Source: Candidatus Delongbacteria bacterium
GTDB taxonomy: Bacteria > UBA4055
Direction of reading: 5' to 3'
Assembly: GCA_016937995.1 (NCBI GenBank)
Contig: JAFGVM010000078.1
Location: 1-16,278, forward strand
DNA: 16,278 nt
In this document: piece after piece, positions 13,763-16,278 of the stretch
How the letters are laid out: each line of letters starts with the position of its first letter
Numbering within the stretch: position 1 is the stretch's first letter
The notes under the pieces: generated by a model
Seen by the model: the letters and a program-made list of their open reading frames with translations, nothing else
What the model was told of the DNA's origin: nothing
Database searches by the model: none
Program-made: the position numbers and the translations under genes

Positions 13763-15193
13763 TTATTTGCCCTGTAGGATATTTCCAATACTGAGGAAAC
13801 CGGCACCATTATCCAGAACGATGTTCTTCCAGTGGAGATAATGTTCTTCATCATTAGCATCATTTAAACTGTTTTCAAATTCTAAATACTTATTTTCCTT
13901 AAATTGATCAATGTCAAGCTTTCTGGTATCTTCAAAACCAAGATATCTACAGACATTCGTTCCCATAACAATTTCTAAGTTCACTTTAAAAAAATCACTG
14001 AATTTGGAATTAACGAATATAATTTCTTTATTTTCATCCCATAATGTTACAATACTGTTCAGATTATTAGCAAGGTCGTAAAATTTTTGATCCGTAATCT
14101 CAATGTTTCTATCAAAAGACTGATTTATTTCATGAATGATATAATAGTCCATTATCCTGTTGGTCAGGTTTATATTACCTTTGAATATCTCAACTTTCTT
14201 TTTGTCATTGTTCTTTAGCCTGTGGGACTGAATAATATTGTATCTTTGCTCACTCAAAGCATTCATATTCTCTTCCATTACTTCATCTTCACTCATATCT
14301 GTAATATCTGATAATGTCATATTTTCCAACTCTTCAACAGTATAACCGTAAAAGTAACTTGCAGTTGGATTTGCCTGACTGATCTTTCCTGTTTCAGGAT
14401 CTACAAGAAGCATTATCAGTTTATTATCACTAAAAAAACTTTGGAATGTTTCAACTTCTTTCTTGAGTCCTGCTTCTTTGTTCTTCAATTCAGTAATATC
14501 ATTTAGAGTTATCAGGAATGAATCTTCATCTTCCCATTTGATCTTTAGAGTTCTAACTTCGGCTATTGCGGTTTTATTATCCTCGTTAATATTTATCTCT
14601 ATTTTTTCATTCACGTCATAAGAATATCCATATTTATTACCGATTAATTCATCTCTCCGTTTTCCAAAATATGTTATTGCAGATTCGTTAATATCCTGAA
14701 TGATATTTTCCTCATCTATTACGAACATTGGGTTAAAATTCTTTTCTACTAATGTTCTTAACTGCTCTCTACTGTGTAATGTCTGAACAAGAGCTTTTCT
14801 TCTTTCAATAGAATGTCTTATTGAACGTATCAGCAGAGTTGATGTATATTCCCCTTTTATCAAATAATCCTCAGCTCCGTTGTTTAGCGAATTCATGATG
14901 ATATCAGGTCTTCCTAGGGCAGTTTGGATTATTATCGGCATTTCAGGATAAATTGATAATATCTTCTCAAGAGATTCAAGGTCTTTACTGTCAGGTAAAC
15001 CCAAATCTAACAGGATCACATCAATTTTATTTTTTTCAAGAACTTCGATTGCAGATCCAAGCGAATCTGCATTTTTTATGTCATATTCGAAATACAGGAC
15101 TGAATCCGAAGGTATTTTCAAAAGCATCTGTTTAATTAAAAATACGTGATCTTCATTGTCCTCAACGATCAAAATATTTATTTTCCCCTGCAT
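13763..15193 (-). CDS. Response-regulator receiver with three PAS domains, no output domain
   Basis: This 476-aa soluble signalling protein begins with a receiver (about 5-130) with acidic residues E11/D12, phosphoacceptor D63 (LLDLGLPDS), T91 and K113. A first PAS domain (about 143-235) ends in LNDITELKNKE, a coiled-coil linker (235-250) follows, and a second PAS (about 250-355) carries the typical FYGYTVEELENM. A third PAS (about 370-473) ends the protein at GFLSIGNILQGK. There is no kinase, GGDEF, EAL, phosphatase or DNA-binding domain after it, although this arrangement usually precedes one. The sequence beyond the stop does not continue the frame, so I see no simple frameshift. AAGGAG lies 8 nt before the ATG. 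It may serve as a sensing adaptor for a separate kinase, or be a shortened descendant of a hybrid sensor. Confidence 0.88.
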   Translation of the reverse strand: MQGKINILIVEDNEDHVFLIKQMLLKIPSDSVLYFEYDIKNADSLGSAIEVLEKNKIDVILLDLGLPDSKDLESLEKILSIYPEMPIIIQTALGRPDIIMNSLNNGAEDYLIKGEYTSTLLIRSIRHSIERRKALVQTLHSREQLRTLVEKNFNPMFVIDEENIIQDINESAITYFGKRRDELIGNKYGYSYDVNEKIEININEDNKTAIAEVRTLKIKWEDEDSFLITLNDITELKNKEAGLKKEVETFQSFFSDNKLIMLLVDPETGKISQANPTASYFYGYTVEELENMTLSDITDMSEDEVMEENMNALSEQRYNIIQSHRLKNNDKKKVEIFKGNINLTNRIMDYYIIHEINQSFDRNIEITDQKFYDLANNLNSIVTLWDENKEIIFVNSKFSDFFKVNLEIVMGTNVCRYLGFEDTRKLDIDQFKENKYLEFENSLNDANDEEHYLHWKNIVLDNGAGFLSIGNILQGK

Positions 15194-15295
15194 TTTTGCT
15201 CTCCTTTTGTTTCGTTTTTGGGATTTATAGGAATTATCCCCTAAAAGATACTTTGCAAATGCTATGCCATTATATTTAAATTCAAAATTTCAAGG

Positions 15296-15312
15296 CTGAT
15301 CAGTTTGATCAA
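15296..15312. repeat. Two adjacent 8-bp palindromes (TGATCA cores)
   Basis: CTGATCAG (15296-15303) and TTGATCAA (15305-15312) are perfect palindromes sharing the TGATCA core, with centres 9 bp apart. They lie about 100 nt upstream of the REC-PAS start. This could be a paired operator site. It could also be chance in AT-rich DNA. Confidence 0.3.
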
Positions 15313-15525
15313 CAATAATATAGCATAGTCTATTGTACTTTTTTTAGTTGCAGAACACTATGTAATTAATCTTGCTTAGTGAATATTGAGTCTTCAATAT
15401 AACATAAAAAAAACACAATGAAAATAAAATAAAATTCATTATACTGAAGTCCTGCTTTAGTAAAAAGCAATATCCGTTAGATCGTAAAAATTTCTGGTGT
15501 TAATTAAAAATAAAACACATTTTTG

Positions 15526-15554
15526 TTGAATTACTTACCTGCTTACAATATATT
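15526..15554 (+). promoter_or_regulatory. Promoter-like pair in the intergenic region
   Basis: TTGAAT (15526-15531) and TATATT (15549-15554) are 17 bp apart on the plus strand. A transcript would start near 15561 and run through the tiny ORFs at 15611 and 15809 toward the PAS gene. Confidence 0.5.
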
Positions 15555-15610
15555 AGTAATGTTATTATAGTACCTCAATCTGCAAATAGTATAAATATTA
15601 CGGTGATCTT

Positions 15611-15667
15611 ATGTCAGAAAGACTTTCTTTTCGTAACAGAATATTTCTTAATTCGGTTTACTTTTGA
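15611..15667 (+). CDS. Possible 18-aa ORF or remnant of a sensor gene
   Basis: The frame reads MSERLSFRNRIFLNSVYF and then TGA. The upstream GGTGATC matches the 3' part of the extended Shine-Dalgarno (AAGGAGGTGATC) in the right register before the ATG, and a promoter-like pair stands 57 nt further upstream. The basic, amphipathic LSFRNRIFLN resembles the N-terminus of membrane chemoreceptors and sensor kinases, which would be followed by a membrane helix; here a stop comes instead. It may be a leader peptide, a fragment of a broken sensor gene, or chance. A different frame (GTG at 15603 to 15707, 35 codons) is also open across it. Confidence 0.25.
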   Translation: MSERLSFRNRIFLNSVYF

Positions 15668-15835
15668 TACTGAAATTATAAATAATTTTACTATCGATCA
15701 GAAAGATTAAGAAAATACCTGAATTTAATCAGTTTATATCGAATAATATTCAAATCGCAGTATTTATACTTAGAGATATTTAATTGTGCAGTCTTGAGAT
15801 AGGTGATAATGTACAGGTTCAGCAGAAAATTAAAA

Positions 15836-15841
15836 TATAAT
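15836..15841 (+). promoter_or_regulatory. Possible -10 element of the PAS gene
   Basis: A perfect TATAAT lies about 50 nt before the PAS start codon. At 17 bp upstream the -35 would be ACAGGT, which is poor, so this is a weak call unless an activator is involved. Confidence 0.3.
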
Positions 15842-15891
15842 GGTGAACATTTAATGTAGAGTCGGATTTAATTAGCTTTGGGATGTTATTC

Positions 15892-16245
15892 ATGAAAAAC
15901 AAATTAGAGTCATATGAACAAAATGTTAAGACCGGAAAGTGGGAGATCGATCTTAATAACAATTCTGTTATCCTATCTGAGGATGCAAAAAAAATATTCG
16001 GACTTGAAAATGCTGAGATTAATCTTACTGTTATTATAAACATTCCCATGGAAGAGTATAGAATTCCAAACACTATAGCTTTCAATGCTCTAGTAAGAGA
16101 AGATGAGCCTTATGATGTTACTTACAAGTTTGATTATCGGAACAGCGGAGAGATCAAGACCATTAATTCTACTGCAACTTATGATAAGGAAAAAAATATA
16201 GTGTACGGATTGGTAAAAGTAATCAAGGCTCAAATCAAAGAATAA
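15892..16245 (+). CDS. Stand-alone PAS-domain protein
   Basis: This protein of 117 aa (120 if started at the in-frame ATG at 15883) is essentially one PAS domain of the PAS_3 type. After a short helical lead comes GKWEIDL (about 16-22), then SEDAKKIFGLENA (about 29-41). An acidic/hydrophobic helix segment, PYDVTYKFDYRNSGEIKTI (about 74-92), and the closing beta strand NIVYGLVKVIKAQIKE complete the fold. No catalytic domain is attached. I prefer the ATG at 15892 because GGGA lies 8 nt upstream of it; the 15883 ATG is too close to that site. A further gene begins 13 nt after the stop, so this is probably the first gene of a rightward operon. Ligand and partner are unknown. Confidence 0.8.
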   Translation: MKNKLESYEQNVKTGKWEIDLNNNSVILSEDAKKIFGLENAEINLTVIINIPMEEYRIPNTIAFNALVREDEPYDVTYKFDYRNSGEIKTINSTATYDKEKNIVYGLVKVIKAQIKE

Positions 16246-16258
16246 AAAGGACAGCATT

Positions 16259-16278
16259 ATGATATATTTACAGCTGAT
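16259..16278 (+). CDS. Start of a downstream gene (partial)
   Basis: ATG at 16259 opens a frame (MIYLQL) that runs off the window. AAAAGGA lies about 8 nt upstream, a good ribosome binding site, and the PAS gene ends 13 nt before. It is probably co-transcribed with the PAS gene; identity cannot be judged. Confidence 0.6.

Larger units (their letters stand above)
15194..15882. other. Gene-free AT-rich intergenic region
   Basis: About 690 nt separate the divergent REC-PAS and PAS genes. On the minus strand, TATAAT at 15269-15274 may be the -10 of the REC-PAS gene, though no matching -35 is evident. Two adjacent palindromes lie at 15296-15312. A hairpin TGCTTT-agtaa-AAAGCA lies at 15453-15469. 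A rightward promoter-like pair lies at 15526-15554, with tiny ORFs at 15611 and 15809. One plus-strand frame is open from about 15504 to 15707 without an ATG. No similarity to known RNA genes or mobile elements is apparent. The area may contain a decayed gene. Confidence 0.5.

Noticed and set aside
13700-13765. Possible frameshift truncating the REC-PAS3 protein
   Set aside because: Sequence past the stop is AT-rich and encodes nothing like a kinase or other output in any frame that I could read.
15453-15469. Hairpin TGCTTT-agtaa-AAAGCA as a terminator
   Set aside because: The stem is short and weak, there is no T tract after it, and no gene ends nearby.

Overview
The window is AT-rich bacterial chromosomal DNA with densely packed genes, AGA-rich arginine codons, clear Shine-Dalgarno sequences (AAGGAGG type) and good sigma70-type promoters (TTGACA / TATATT). 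A full-length DsbD and a lipobox-bearing SPOR-domain lipoprotein point to a diderm (Gram-negative-type) bacterium. The phylum cannot be fixed from the sequence. A low-GC, probably anaerobic lineage of the FCB/Cloacimonadota/Delongbacteria kind is only a guess. I see no rRNA, tRNA, CRISPR, IS element or phage gene.

Layout. Positions 1-938: the tail of an unknown gene, a 100-aa hypothetical gene (+) and a four-helix membrane protein (-). Positions 1049-3297: a compact leftward operon with its own promoter and terminator. It encodes a DUF2089 zinc-ribbon/HTH protein, a DUF4097 beta-repeat protein, a small membrane protein and a SHOCT-like protein. Three of the four products carry a related short helical SHOCT-like module, so this looks like an envelope-stress or membrane-associated module related to Bacillus yvlB and enterococcal liaX. 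Positions 3380-5464: leftward hslO (Hsp33) and a YitT-family membrane protein, each probably transcribed separately. Positions 5521-10209: a rightward five-gene operon of rnhB, a membrane GT2 glycosyltransferase, der, a receiver-DHp two-component protein and a sugar-1-phosphate nucleotidyltransferase, the last two overlapping at TAATG. Positions 10191-12561: a leftward dsbD-trxA operon that would carry cytoplasmic reducing power to the periplasm. Positions 12574-13696: a triple-SPOR lipoprotein, possibly coupled to a small upstream ORF. Positions 13763-15193: a receiver with three PAS domains and no output domain. Positions 15194-15882: a gene-free AT-rich stretch with promoter-like sites and tiny ORFs. 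Positions 15883-16278: a stand-alone PAS protein (+) and the first codons of a further gene.

Functional themes. These are cell-envelope upkeep (SPOR lipoprotein, glycosyltransferase, nucleotidyltransferase, DUF4097 operon), thiol-redox homeostasis (Hsp33, DsbD, thioredoxin), core housekeeping (RNase HII, Der) and fragmented signalling. Three signalling proteins each carry only part of a two-component pathway: REC plus DHp without ATPase, REC plus three PAS, and PAS alone. The most interesting candidates are the SHOCT-module operon, the partial phosphorelay proteins, and two small ORFs beside the SPOR and PAS genes.
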